A stretch of 64,000 nt of DNA, taken from the NCBI GenBank assembly GCA_963841815.1, contig CAWJEE010000011.1:201559-265558 (forward strand), read 5' to 3'. The translations under genes and the position numbers were made by a program. Below the pieces are notes generated by a model. That model saw only the letters and a program-made list of their open reading frames with translations. It searched no databases and was not told the origin of the DNA. Source of the DNA: JAOUJD01 sp963841815. GTDB taxonomy: Bacteria; Pseudomonadota; Gammaproteobacteria; Burkholderiales; Burkholderiaceae_F. Shown in pieces: positions 1 to 9,156 of this stretch; the first letter of the stretch is position 1, and every line of letters starts with the position of its first letter.

Positions 1-895
1 GCATGTGAAACACCGCGCCGGCGCGATTCGGCACCGACAGGATCAGCGACGTCTTGTCGCGCGCCGGAGAAGCGGACGGCTGCGTCGTCTGGGCGCCGAG
101 CACGACAAAGCGGGTCCGGTTGTTCGGATCGTCCTGGATGTGCGCCGCGACCGTGTGCAGCCCGAAGCGCTGCGCCGCGCGTTCGCCGGCGATCGCGGCC
201 ACCGTCGCGTCCTCCGAGGCCATGCGCGCCGCCTCGCCGTTGCTGGCGACCGCCTGCCGCTCGACCGACGGCCAGTGCTGGTTGAGCCAGCCGGTGCACT
301 GCGCGAGCGCCTGGGAGTGGGCGCAGATCCGCGTGACGCGTTCCATGGACCCGGACCGCGTCAGCAGGTTGTGGTGCACGGGCACCGACACCTCACCCAG
401 CACGTGCAGCGGCGTGGCGAGCAGCAGGTCGAGCGTCCGGCTCACCGCGCCCTCGGACGAGTTCTCCACCGGGACGATGCCGAAGTCGGCGCCGCCGGCT
501 TCCGTCGCACGGAACACCTCGTCGATCGTCGTGCACGGCAATCCGTTCACGCTCATGCCGAACTGCTTCTGCATCGCTGTCTCGGAGAACGTGCCCGACG
601 GGCCGAGGAAGGCCACCGTCAGCTCGCGCTCGAGCGCGCGGCAGGCGGACATCACCTCGCGGAAGATGTTCGACAGCGCGACCTCGCCGAGCGGACCCGC
701 GCTCTTCGCCGCGACCTTGCGCAGCACCTCGGCCTCGCGCTCGGGGCGGAACACCGGCGCACCGACCTCGTGCTTGATGCGGCCCACCTCGCTGGCCACG
801 CGGGCACGCTCGTTCAGCAGTTCGACCAGCCTGCCGTCGATGGCGTCGATGGCATCGCGCAGCGGCTTGAGCCGATCGTCGAGGGAATCAGCCAT
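1..895 (-). CDS. pheA: Bifunctional chorismate mutase / prephenate dehydratase (3' end cut by window edge)
   Basis: Converts chorismate to prephenate and then to phenylpyruvate, the route to phenylalanine. Reading down from the ATG at 895, residues 1-90 form an AroQ-type chorismate mutase helix domain (LRDAIDAIDGRLVELLNER). A prephenate dehydratase domain follows, opening with VAFLGPSGTFSETA and containing the catalytic TRF motif (NNRTRFVVLG). The ACT regulatory domain begins near residue 285 (SLILSVPNRAGAVFHM) and is cut off at base 1, so about 60-70 residues are missing. The frame is intact over all 298 codons. The start lies 8 bases inside the end of serC, so the two are translationally coupled. 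The gyrA-serC-pheA order is common in Burkholderiales. Confidence 0.96.
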   Translation of the reverse strand, partial: MADSLDDRLKPLRDAIDAIDGRLVELLNERARVASEVGRIKHEVGAPVFRPEREAEVLRKVAAKSAGPLGEVALSNIFREVMSACRALERELTVAFLGPSGTFSETAMQKQFGMSVNGLPCTTIDEVFRATEAGGADFGIVPVENSSEGAVSRTLDLLLATPLHVLGEVSVPVHHNLLTRSGSMERVTRICAHSQALAQCTGWLNQHWPSVERQAVASNGEAARMASEDATVAAIAGERAAQRFGLHTVAAHIQDDPNNRTRFVVLGAQTTQPSASPARDKTSLILSVPNRAGAVFHM

Positions 896-1967
896 GGCGG
901 CGCTCGAAGTTCTGCATGAAGTCGACCAGCGCGCGCACTCCTTCGAGCGGCATGGCGTTGTAGATCGACGCGCGCATGCCGCCGACCAGCCGGTGGCCCT
1001 TCAGCTGGACCAGGCCGTGCTGCTCGGCCTCCTTCAGGAAAGCGCCATCCAGCTTCGAATCGGCGAGCGAGAACGGCACGTTCATGCGCGAGCGGTCGCG
1101 CCTGTCGATGCGGTTCGAGTAGAAGCCGGAGCGATCGATCGTGTTGTACAGCAGCGTCGCCTTCTCGATGTTTCGGCGCTCGATGCCTTCGACGCCTCCC
1201 TGGGCCAGCAGCCACTTCAGCACCAGGTGCGCGACGTAGACGGAATACGTCGGCGGCGTGTTGTACATGGAGTGCGCCTCGGCGTACGTCCGGTAGTCGA
1301 GCATCGTCGGCCAGCGCGGCGAGCAGCGGCCGACGAGGTCGTTGCGCACGATCACCAGAGTCAGGCCGGCCGGCCCGAAGTTCTTCTGCGCGCCGGCGTA
1401 GATGACGCCGAACTTCGACACGTCGAGCGGGCGCGACAGGAAGTGCGACGACATGTCGGCGACCAGCGGGACGTCGCCCGTGTCGGGGATGTACGAGAAC
1501 TCCAGCCCGTTGATGGTCTCGTTGGAGCAGTAGTGAACGAACGCGGCCGAGGCATCGAGCTTCAGCTCGGACTGGCCCGGCACGACATTGCGGCCACTGG
1601 CGGCGTTGTCCGCGACCACGTTGACGTTGCAGAAGCGGCGCGCTTCCTCGGCGGCCTTCTCGGACCAGATGCCGCTCAGCAGGTAGTCGGCGTTGGTCTT
1701 CGGACCGAGCAGGTTGAGGGGCACCATGGCGAACTGCAGGTGCGCTCCGCCCTGCAGGAGCAGCACGCTGTAGTTGTCCGGGATGGCGAGCAGCGACCGC
1801 AGCAACTGTTCGGTCTCCTCGATGATCGACGTGAACTCCGGGCTGCGGTGGCTCGTCTCCATGATGGAGTAGCCCTTGCCGTGCCACGAGAGCATTTCCT
1901 CGCCGGCCTGCCGCAACACCTCCTCGGGCAGCTTGGCCGGGCCCGACGAGAAGTTGTAGACGCGCAT
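888..1967 (-). CDS. serC: Phosphoserine aminotransferase
   Basis: PLP-dependent class V aminotransferase that makes 3-phosphoserine from 3-phosphohydroxypyruvate and glutamate, for serine and also pyridoxine synthesis. The 359-residue protein is full family length. It opens with MRVYNFSSGPAKLPEEVL, the usual SerC N-terminus, and has the lysine that forms the Schiff base in YAGAQKNFGPAG at about residue 198. The C-terminus ends at NFERRHG. There are only two bases between the gyrA stop and this ATG, and the last 8 bases overlap pheA, so the three genes are one transcription unit. No frameshift. Confidence 0.97.
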   Translation of the reverse strand: MRVYNFSSGPAKLPEEVLRQAGEEMLSWHGKGYSIMETSHRSPEFTSIIEETEQLLRSLLAIPDNYSVLLLQGGAHLQFAMVPLNLLGPKTNADYLLSGIWSEKAAEEARRFCNVNVVADNAASGRNVVPGQSELKLDASAAFVHYCSNETINGLEFSYIPDTGDVPLVADMSSHFLSRPLDVSKFGVIYAGAQKNFGPAGLTLVIVRNDLVGRCSPRWPTMLDYRTYAEAHSMYNTPPTYSVYVAHLVLKWLLAQGGVEGIERRNIEKATLLYNTIDRSGFYSNRIDRRDRSRMNVPFSLADSKLDGAFLKEAEQHGLVQLKGHRLVGGMRASIYNAMPLEGVRALVDFMQNFERRHG

Positions 1968-1969
1968 CG

Positions 1970-4594
1970 TCAGTTCCCGGCAGGTGCAGCGGGCGCCTCG
2001 GAGGAGCCCTCCTCGCCCGGCTCGCCGCTTCCGTTCTCGCCGCCGCCTTCGCTGTCGCGCTCGACAACGCGCTGCAGGCCGGTCAACGTCGTGCCGTCGT
2101 CGAGCGCGATCAGCGTCACGCCCTGCGTGGCGCGCCCCATCTCGCGGATCTCGGAGACGCGGGTGCGGATCAGCACGCCGCCGGTGGTGATGAGCATCAC
2201 CTCGTCGTCGCCGCGCACCAGCGTGGCCGCGACGACCTTGCCGTTGCGCTCGCTGGTCGAGATGGCGATCATGCCCTTCGTGCCGCGACCATGGCGCGTG
2301 TACTCGACGATCGGCGTGCGCTTGCCGAAGCCGTTCTCGGTCGCCGTCAGCACGCTCTGCTGCTCGTCCTCGGCGACGAGCAGCGCAATCACCTGCTGCC
2401 GGTCGTCGAGTTGCATGCCGCGAACGCCGCGCGCCTGCCGTCCCATCGGCCGCACGTCGTTCTCGTCGAAGCGCACGGCCTTGCCGGCGTCGGAGAACAG
2501 CATCACGTCGTGCTGCCCATCGGTGATCGCCGCGCCGATCAGGTAGTCGCCCGGATCGAGGTCCACGGCGATGATCCCTGCCTTGCGCGGGTTCGAGAAC
2601 TCGGCGAGCGCGGTCTTCTTGACGGTGCCCATCGCGGTGGCCATGAACACGAAGTGCTCCTCGTCGTACTGCGTGATCGGCAGCACGACGGTGATCTTCT
2701 CGTTCTCGGTGAGCGGGAACATGTTGACGATCGGCTTGCCGCGCGAGGTGCGCGTGCCCTGCGGCACTTCCCAGACCTTCAGCCAGTACAGGCGGCCGCG
2801 GTTGGAGAAGCAGAGGATCGTGTCGTGGGTGTTGGCGATGAAGAGCTGGTCGATCCAGTCGTCCTCGCGCATCGCGGCCGCCTGCTTGCCGCGCCCGCCG
2901 CGCTTCTGCGCGCGGTAGTCGGCCAGCGGCTGGCTCTTGATGTAGCCGGTGTGCGACAGCGTGACGACCATGTCCTCGGGCGCGATCAGGTCCTCGGTCA
3001 TCAGGTCCTGGGCGCTGCGCACGATCTCCGAGCGACGCGCGTCGCCGAACTCGCTCTTCAGCGCCAGCAGTTCGTCGCCGATGATGTCGGTGATGCGGGA
3101 CGGCCGCGCCAGGATGTCGAGCAGGTCGGCGATCTTCTCCATCACGTCCCGGTACTCGTTGACGATCTTGTCCTGTTCGAGGCCGGTCAGGCGCTGCAGG
3201 CGCATCTGCAGGATCTGCTCGGCCTGCTCTTCCGACAACCGGTACAGGCCATCGCCCTGCAGTCCGTACTGGAGGTCCAGCCCATCGGGACGGAAGGCCG
3301 CCATGTCGCTGCCCGCCCGCGTCAGCATCTCGCGCACCATCGAGGAGTCCCACGCGCGCGCCATCAGCCCGGTCTTCGCCACCGGCGGCGTCGGCGCCGC
3401 CTTGATGATGGCGATGAATTCGTCGATGTTGGCCAGGGCCACGGCCAGGCCTTCGAGCACGTGACCGCGCTTGCGCGCCTCGCGCAGCTCGAACACCGTG
3501 CGCCGCGTGACCACTTCCCGCCGGTGCGACAGGAAAGCCTCGATCATCTGCTTCAGGTTCAGCAGGCGCGGCTGGCCGTCGACCAGCGCCACCATGTTGA
3601 TGCCGAACGTGTCCTGCAGCTGCGACTGCTTGTACAGGTTGTTCAGCACGACCTCGGGCACTTCGTTGCGCTTCAGCTCGAACACCACGCGCATGCCCGA
3701 CTTGTCGGACTCGTCGCGGATGTCGGAGATGCCCTCGAGCTTCTTCTCGTTGACCAGTTCGGCGATGCGCTCGAGCAGCACCCGCTTGTTCACCTGGTAC
3801 GGGAGCTCGTCGACGATGATCGCCGCGCGCGAGCCGCGGTCGATCTCCTCGAAGTGCGTCTTCGCCCGCATCAGGACGCGGCCGCGGCCGGTGCGGTAGC
3901 CCTCGCGCACGCCGTCGAGGCCGTAGATGATCCCGGCGGTCGGGAAATCGGGCGCCGGAATGAGCTCGATCAGGTCGTCGATCGTGGTCTCGGGGTTGCG
4001 CAGCAGCGCGAGGCAACCGTCGACGACCTCGTTCAGGTTGTGCGGCGGAATGTTGGTGGCCATGCCCACGGCGATGCCCGAACTGCCGTTGACCAGCAGG
4101 TTCGGCAGTTTCGCCGGCAGCAGCAGCGGCTCGTTCTCCGAGCCGTCGTAGTTCGGCCCGAAGTCGACCGTCTCCTTCTCGATGTCGGCGAGCAGCTCGT
4201 GCGCGATCTTGGCGAGCCGGATCTCGGTGTAACGCATCGCCGCCGCGCTGTCGCCGTCGACCGAGCCGAAGTTGCCCTGGCCATCGACCAGCATGTAGCG
4301 CAGCGAGAAGTCCTGCGCCATGCGGACGATGGTGTCGTAGACCGCCTGGTCGCCGTGGGGGTGATACTTGCCGATGACGTCGCCGACGATGCGCGCCGAC
4401 TTCTTGTAGGCGCGGTTCCAGTGGTTCGACAGTTCGTGCATCGCGAACAGCACGCGACGGTGCACCGGCTTCAGGCCGTCGCGCACGTCGGGCAGCGCGC
4501 GGCCGACGATGACGCTCATCGCGTAGTCGAGATAGGACCGCCGCATCTCCTCTTCGAGCGAGATCGGCAGGGTTTCCTTGGCAAACTGATCCAT
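1970..4594 (-). CDS. gyrA: DNA gyrase subunit A
   Basis: Breakage-reunion subunit of DNA gyrase; introduces negative supercoils with GyrB. The 874 residues are full length. The start chosen is MDQFAKETLPISLEEEM at 4594, which aligns with known GyrA; an upstream in-frame ATG at 4636 adds 14 unrelated residues. The active-site Tyr lies in AAAMRYTEIRLAKI. The GyrA box is present as QKRGGRG in the C-terminal beta-pinwheel. The tail is acidic and Ser/Glu/Gly rich. Position 83 (E. coli numbering, HPHGDQAVYD) is Gln rather than the usual Ser or Thr; Asp87 is kept. First gene of gyrA-serC-pheA; divergent from the amidohydrolase at 4744. Confidence 0.98.
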   Translation of the reverse strand: MDQFAKETLPISLEEEMRRSYLDYAMSVIVGRALPDVRDGLKPVHRRVLFAMHELSNHWNRAYKKSARIVGDVIGKYHPHGDQAVYDTIVRMAQDFSLRYMLVDGQGNFGSVDGDSAAAMRYTEIRLAKIAHELLADIEKETVDFGPNYDGSENEPLLLPAKLPNLLVNGSSGIAVGMATNIPPHNLNEVVDGCLALLRNPETTIDDLIELIPAPDFPTAGIIYGLDGVREGYRTGRGRVLMRAKTHFEEIDRGSRAAIIVDELPYQVNKRVLLERIAELVNEKKLEGISDIRDESDKSGMRVVFELKRNEVPEVVLNNLYKQSQLQDTFGINMVALVDGQPRLLNLKQMIEAFLSHRREVVTRRTVFELREARKRGHVLEGLAVALANIDEFIAIIKAAPTPPVAKTGLMARAWDSSMVREMLTRAGSDMAAFRPDGLDLQYGLQGDGLYRLSEEQAEQILQMRLQRLTGLEQDKIVNEYRDVMEKIADLLDILARPSRITDIIGDELLALKSEFGDARRSEIVRSAQDLMTEDLIAPEDMVVTLSHTGYIKSQPLADYRAQKRGGRGKQAAAMREDDWIDQLFIANTHDTILCFSNRGRLYWLKVWEVPQGTRTSRGKPIVNMFPLTENEKITVVLPITQYDEEHFVFMATAMGTVKKTALAEFSNPRKAGIIAVDLDPGDYLIGAAITDGQHDVMLFSDAGKAVRFDENDVRPMGRQARGVRGMQLDDRQQVIALLVAEDEQQSVLTATENGFGKRTPIVEYTRHGRGTKGMIAISTSERNGKVVAATLVRGDDEVMLITTGGVLIRTRVSEIREMGRATQGVTLIALDDGTTLTGLQRVVERDSEGGGENGSGEPGEEGSSEAPAAPAGN

Positions 4595-4743
4595 CGATGG
4601 GCCGTCCGGAAGGCCGCTGCAAGACGCGCGCGGCAAATGAGAAAGTTTATCAGCCGGACCCCTCGTTTCCCCCGCTTCGGAACCCCTCGGCAGGGAGGCC
4701 GAAAGAGGTGTGATGTAATCGCGCGCTCCTTGCGTCCTGCCCG

Positions 4744-6084
4744 ATGATCGACGTCGACACCCTCCTGCATTGCCGCTGGGTCGTTCCGGTGGTTCCGCGC
4801 GGCCTCGTGCTCGAGAACCACGCTGTGGCCATCGACGACGGAAAGATCGTCGCGGTCGTGCCGGGCGAGGTTGCCGCCGCGCGCTACCGCGGGCGCGAGG
4901 TGGTCCACCTCGCCCGCCATGCCGTCACGCCCGGCTTCGTCAATGCCCACACGCACGCCGCGATGACGCTGCTGCGCGGCGTCGGCGACGACCTGCCCTT
5001 GATGCGCTGGCTCACGCAGAGGATCTGGCCGCTCGAGAAGGCGCTGGTGTCGCCCGAGTTCGTATACGACGGCGGCCGGCTGGCGGCGCTGGAAATGCTC
5101 CGATCCGGGACGACGTGCGCCTCGGACATGTACTTCTACCCGGAGGCCAGCGTCCGGGCCTTCCGGGCGCTGGGAATGCGCTTCGTGGCGGGCATCATCG
5201 CGATCGAGTTCCCGACCGCGTATGCCTCGGACGCCGAGGACTACCTGCGCAAGGGACTGGCGGCCCGTGACGAGTTCCGCAATGACTTGCTGGTGAGTTT
5301 CACGCTGGCACCCCATGCGCCGTACACGGTCAGCGACAGCACGCTGCAGCGGATCGCGATGCTGGCTGACGAACTCGATCTGCCGATCCACACCCACGTG
5401 CACGAGACCAACGACGAGATTCGCCAATCGGTCGCCCAGCACGGGTGCCGTCCGCTGGCCCGGCTCGACCGGCTGGGACTGGTGTCGGAACGGCTGATCG
5501 CCGTCCATGCCGTTCACCTGGACGATGCCGAAATCGGACTGCTTGCCGACCGGGGCGCCTCGATCGCCCACTGCCCGGCGTCCAACCTGAAGCTCGGCAG
5601 CGGCATCGCTCCCATCGCACGCGCCGCCGCGGCCGGCGTCAACCTCGCCCTCGGCACGGACGGGGCCGCCAGCAACAACCGGGTGGACATGGTGTCCGAA
5701 CTGCGCCTGGCGGCGTTGCTCGCCAAGGGCGCCGCCGGCGACGCCAGCGTGCTCCCGGCGCCCGATGTGCTCGATGCCGCGACCCTCGGCGGAGCCCGGG
5801 CTTTGGGGCTGCAGCGCCGAATTGGATCGATCGAGCCCGGCAAGGAGGCAGACCTGGTGGCCTTTGACCTGGCTCAACCCGAGACCCAGCCCCTTTATGA
5901 CGTCATCTCCCATCTCGTGTACTCCGCTGGACGGGAACAGGTCAGCGAGGTCTGGGTCGGCGGACGCCGTGTTGTCGAAGCGAGACAGGTCTTGCTGGCT
6001 TCTGCTCACGGCGACCTGATGCCCAGTGTCGGAGCGTGGCAGAATAGATGTCGGCAGGTTTTGCTCACGGCCGGGGCATCCTGA
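4744..6084 (+). CDS. TRZ/ATZ-family amidohydrolase, probable 5'-methylthioadenosine/S-adenosylhomocysteine deaminase
   Basis: Metal-dependent hydrolase of the adenosine/cytosine-deaminase-like class, 446 residues. The metal ligands are visible in order: HxH in VNAHTHAAMTLLRG (about residue 66), the His/Glu pair in IHTHVHETNDE, His in LIAVHAVHL, and the catalytic Asp in ALGTDGAASNN. The C-terminal composite beta domain has the usual GSIEPGKEADLVAFD. The family deaminates methylthioadenosine, S-adenosylhomocysteine or related purines; the exact substrate cannot be read from sequence. It is divergent from gyrA with a 149-base spacer, and lies upstream of the OmpA-like gene on the same strand. 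Frame intact. Confidence 0.88.
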   Translation: MIDVDTLLHCRWVVPVVPRGLVLENHAVAIDDGKIVAVVPGEVAAARYRGREVVHLARHAVTPGFVNAHTHAAMTLLRGVGDDLPLMRWLTQRIWPLEKALVSPEFVYDGGRLAALEMLRSGTTCASDMYFYPEASVRAFRALGMRFVAGIIAIEFPTAYASDAEDYLRKGLAARDEFRNDLLVSFTLAPHAPYTVSDSTLQRIAMLADELDLPIHTHVHETNDEIRQSVAQHGCRPLARLDRLGLVSERLIAVHAVHLDDAEIGLLADRGASIAHCPASNLKLGSGIAPIARAAAAGVNLALGTDGAASNNRVDMVSELRLAALLAKGAAGDASVLPAPDVLDAATLGGARALGLQRRIGSIEPGKEADLVAFDLAQPETQPLYDVISHLVYSAGREQVSEVWVGGRRVVEARQVLLASAHGDLMPSVGAWQNRCRQVLLTAGAS

Positions 6085-6171
6085 AATTCGGGAGTCACCG
6101 GGCGACGCAGCGCTCGCCTGGCCGTCCGGTAGCATCCGGGCGGTCTTCTCTGACTCGAGTGAGGAGAACCA

Positions 6172-6933
6172 ATGAAGAAAAGCATCAAGCTGGGCCTCGT
6201 GGCCTCGGCGCTGATGACCGTTTCCGGGCTGGTATTTGCCCAGGCGACCGACATCAAACTCGTCGACCCGAAGGAAAGCCCGTATGTCATCGACGCGCGT
6301 GGCGTGATCGTCAAGGATCCGTTCGGCCTGTGCTGGCGTACTGGAAGCTGGAGCGTCGAGCGCGCTGCGGCGGCCAAGATCGAGGGCGCGAAGTTCCCGA
6401 ACTGGACCGCCGGCTGCGAGTGCGATCGCGACCTGATGAAGGCGCCGACGTGCGAACCGCCGCCGCCCCCGCCGCCGCCTGCCGCTGCGCCGAAGCCGCC
6501 TGCGCCGCCCCCGCCGCCACCTGCTCCGACGAGCGAGAAGGTGACGTTCGCGGCTGACGCGCTGTTCGACTTCGACAAAGCCGTGATGCGTCCGGAGGGC
6601 AAGGCGAAGCTGGACGACCTCGTGTCGAAACTGGCTGGCGTGAGCCTCGAAGTCATCATCGCGGTTGGCTATACGGACCGCATCGGCAGCGAGAAGTACA
6701 ACCTGAACCTTTCGCAGCGCCGTTCGCAGGCTGTCAAGGACTACCTTGTCAGCAAGGGCATCGAGCCGAACCGCGTCTACACGGAAGGCAAAGGCATGGC
6801 CAACCCGGTCAAGCAGTGTCCGGATCCGTCGGCCAAGGGCGAGATTCGCAATCGCAAGCAGCTCATCGACTGCTTGCAGCCGAATCGTCGCGTCGAGGTC
6901 GAGGTGGTCGGAACGCGGCCTGTCCGGCGCTAA
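6172..6933 (+). CDS. OmpA-family outer-membrane protein
   Basis: 253 residues. A signal peptide (MKKSIKLGLVASALMTVSG, cleavage after LVFA) is followed by a short N-terminal region with a Cys pair (AGCECDRD) and then a proline-rich linker of alternating Pro and Ala runs at about residues 100-120. The C-terminal OmpA domain (about 125-250) begins TFAADALFDFDKAVMRPEGK and carries the peptidoglycan-binding signature NLSQRRSQAVKDYLVSKGI and NRRVEVEV. There is no eight-stranded barrel of E. coli type before the linker; this short architecture is frequent in Burkholderiales, where it often lies near gyrA. A strong terminator follows directly. Confidence 0.93.
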   Translation: MKKSIKLGLVASALMTVSGLVFAQATDIKLVDPKESPYVIDARGVIVKDPFGLCWRTGSWSVERAAAAKIEGAKFPNWTAGCECDRDLMKAPTCEPPPPPPPPAAAPKPPAPPPPPPAPTSEKVTFAADALFDFDKAVMRPEGKAKLDDLVSKLAGVSLEVIIAVGYTDRIGSEKYNLNLSQRRSQAVKDYLVSKGIEPNRVYTEGKGMANPVKQCPDPSAKGEIRNRKQLIDCLQPNRRVEVEVVGTRPVRR

Positions 6934-6952
6934 CGGCGGTTACTCGCCGATC

Positions 6953-6982
6953 AAAAAACCCCGCTTCGGCGGGGTTTTTTTT
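6953..6982 (+). terminator. Rho-independent terminator after the OmpA-like gene
   Basis: Perfect stem ACCCCGC/GCGGGGT with a TTCG loop, flanked by six A upstream and eight T downstream. It begins 20 bases after the stop of the OmpA-like gene. The flanking A and T runs allow it to work on both strands. Confidence 0.93.
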
Positions 6983-7018
6983 ATCATGCCTTCTTTGGAA
7001 CAGCGAACAGGACCGTCG

Positions 7019-7507
7019 ATGAATCCCAGCCCCTCGAATCTGTCGCGCAAGATCAAGCGGGTGGGCGCCGCCGTGGCGATCGCCTGCGCCCTGCCGCTTG
7101 CCGCTGCCGCGCCGTCCGAAGGCGGGCTGTACATCGCGGGCTACGAGTTCAACTTCGACCAGGCGGCCAGCCGCGGGCTCTCTCAGAACCCGAAGGGCCG
7201 TCGCTTCTTCGTGCTCACACTGGCGCCGAATGCCGGCGCGTTGACGGCGTCAGCGCCCAAGTCCTCGATCGAGCTGCGTGAACGCGTCATTCGCAGCAAT
7301 GGAGTTCTCCTCGTCTGCCAGCGCGACATCGACAAGGGTTCGATCGACAAGTCGAAGCTGGCTCCGGGCGTCGTCGCCGTCCGCGGATTCCCGCCGCCGG
7401 GCAGCAGGGACATCCCGCACGGCGAACGCTACTTCCCGGACGAGAACCGCGACGTCCTTCCGCAGAGCAACGAGGCGCTGAGGCGGCTTCGCGCCACGTG
7501 CTCCTGA
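7019..7507 (+). CDS. Secreted DsrE-like hypothetical protein
   Basis: 162 residues with a signal peptide (AVAIACALPLAAAAP, cleavage about residue 30). The mature part starts EGGLYIAGYEFNFDQAASRG and includes a VLLVCQRDIDKG segment with one Cys, and a RFFVLTLAPNAGAL strand. Alternating beta strands with a mid-protein Cys suggest a DsrE/DsrF-like fold, but the match is weak and I do not assign a function. It starts 36 bases after the terminator, so it is probably transcribed separately from the OmpA-like gene. Confidence 0.6.
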   Translation: MNPSPSNLSRKIKRVGAAVAIACALPLAAAAPSEGGLYIAGYEFNFDQAASRGLSQNPKGRRFFVLTLAPNAGALTASAPKSSIELRERVIRSNGVLLVCQRDIDKGSIDKSKLAPGVVAVRGFPPPGSRDIPHGERYFPDENRDVLPQSNEALRRLRATCS

Positions 7508-7580
7508 CGTCACGACCGGCGGCCGCGCATCGCCAAGGTGCGGTGCGGTGCTGGCCCATGCAATTCGCTCCTGGATCGCA

Positions 7581-9156
7581 ATGAACCTCAAACGCACCCT
7601 GACCTGGCTGTTTCTCGCGCTGCTGCTCCTCGCCGTCGTGGCGCTCGGGATCCGTTCGGTTCGCGCCATGCGCGGGCCCCCGCTACAACCGTGGCACACC
7701 CATGTGCCCGTCGAACTGAACGCCGATCAACTCGACGCGGCCGACTGGAATCGCTATCTCGCACAGGAAAGGGCGATCTTCGACGACGTCCGCGCCAACG
7801 TGACGCAGCGCCTCGAGCCCGATGCGCGCGTCCCGTACAACCGCTACTTCGAAGGCAGCCCGGTCTACCCGCCGCGCTTCACGCAGGACTGGAACCGCTC
7901 CTATGTGATGGAACCGTCCGGTCCGCCAAAGGGCGTCGTCGTTCTGCTGCATGGGCTCACGGACTCGCCCTACAGCCTGCGGCACGTCGCTCGACGGTAC
8001 GTGGAGAGGGGCTTCGTGGCGATCGGCATCCGCATGCCGGGCCACGGCACCGTGCCAGCCGGCCTTTCGGAAGTGCGCTGGAGAGACTGGAGCGCGGCGA
8101 CCCGGCTCGCGATCCGTGAGGCGCGACGCCGGGTGCCGGCGCCCGCGCCACTGCACCTCGCCGGATTCTCGAACGGTGGCGCGCTGGCCGTGAAGTACGC
8201 CCTCGACGCGATCGAAGACCCGAAGTTGCCGCGCGCCGACCGCCTGACGCTGTTCACGCCGATGATCGGCATCACGCGCTTTGCGCGCTACGCGGGGTTG
8301 GCGGGCCTGCCGGCGGTGCTGCCGCCGTTCGCCGAGTGCCGCCTGGCTCAGCAACGTTCCGGAGTTCAACCCGTTCAAGTACAACTCGTTTCCGGTCAAC
8401 GGCGCACGCCAGTCGTACCTGCTGACCGATGCGCTCCAGCAGCAGATCCAGCGGCTGGCCCGCTCGGGCCGGCTCGAAACTCTCCCGCCGGTGCTGACAT
8501 TCCAGTCCGTGATCGACTTCACCGTCAGCACGCCGGCGATCCTGACTGCCCTGTATGCGTTCCTCCCGGACAACGGCAGCGAGATCGTGCTGTTCGACGT
8601 GAACCGGACGGTCAAGTTCGGGCCCCTGCTGCGTCCGTCGGCCTATGTCGCGCTGGACCGGCTGACACCGACCGCGCCTCAGGCGTATCGCTTCACCGCG
8701 ATCGTCAACGCGGGCGACGATACCGATGCGACCGTCGAGCGCAGCATTGCGCCCGGCCAGTTGACCGCCGTGGACAAGCCGCTCGGGTTGCCCTATCCGC
8801 CCGGCATCTTCTCGCTGTCGCACCTGGCCATCCCGATCCCGCCCGGCGACCCGCTCTACGGAACGCACCCCGACCCGAAGACGGGCCTGGAGTTCGGGCT
8901 GAACCTCGGCGCGCTCGATGCGCGAGGCGAACGCGGCGCGCTCATCGTCGACCAGGACTTCCTGACGCGGCTGCCGTCGAACCCGTTCTTTCCCTACCTG
9001 CTTGCTCGCGTCGAGGAGGGCATCGACCGGCCGTCGACGGCGAGCGGACTCCGGCTCGTGGCGCCGTCAACGGCGGGAGTGCCGGTGCGACTCGAAGCGC
9101 TGCTGTCGACCTTCCGGCCTGACGACGCGGACGCGCAGCCCTTCGCGGGGCCGTAG
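7581..9156 (+). CDS. Membrane-anchored alpha/beta hydrolase (one frameshift near 8340)
   Basis: An N-terminal membrane anchor (TWLFLALLLLAVVALGI) is followed by an alpha/beta-hydrolase core: oxyanion-loop HG in VVVLLHGLTDSPYSLR, and the nucleophile elbow GFSNGG in LHLAGFSNGGALAVKYAL. The frame then breaks near 8340 and resumes at VPEFNPFKYNSFPVNGARQS, running to a normal end at 9156. The span is one base over a multiple of three, as one inserted base would give. The catalytic His is probably in GIFSLSHLAIPIPPGDP. Substrate unknown (esterase or lipase-like). Convergent with, and overlapping the end of, the ceramidase-like gene. Confidence 0.78.

Noticed and set aside
2291..4747. Long open frame on the plus strand across gyrA
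   Set aside because: It is antisense to a perfect gyrA, rich in Arg, His, Leu and Val from GC-rich complement codons, and shows no family. The same applies to long antisense frames over rpoD (28,167-30,755), the alkylsulfatase (13,409-15,712) and ileS (48,494-50,074).
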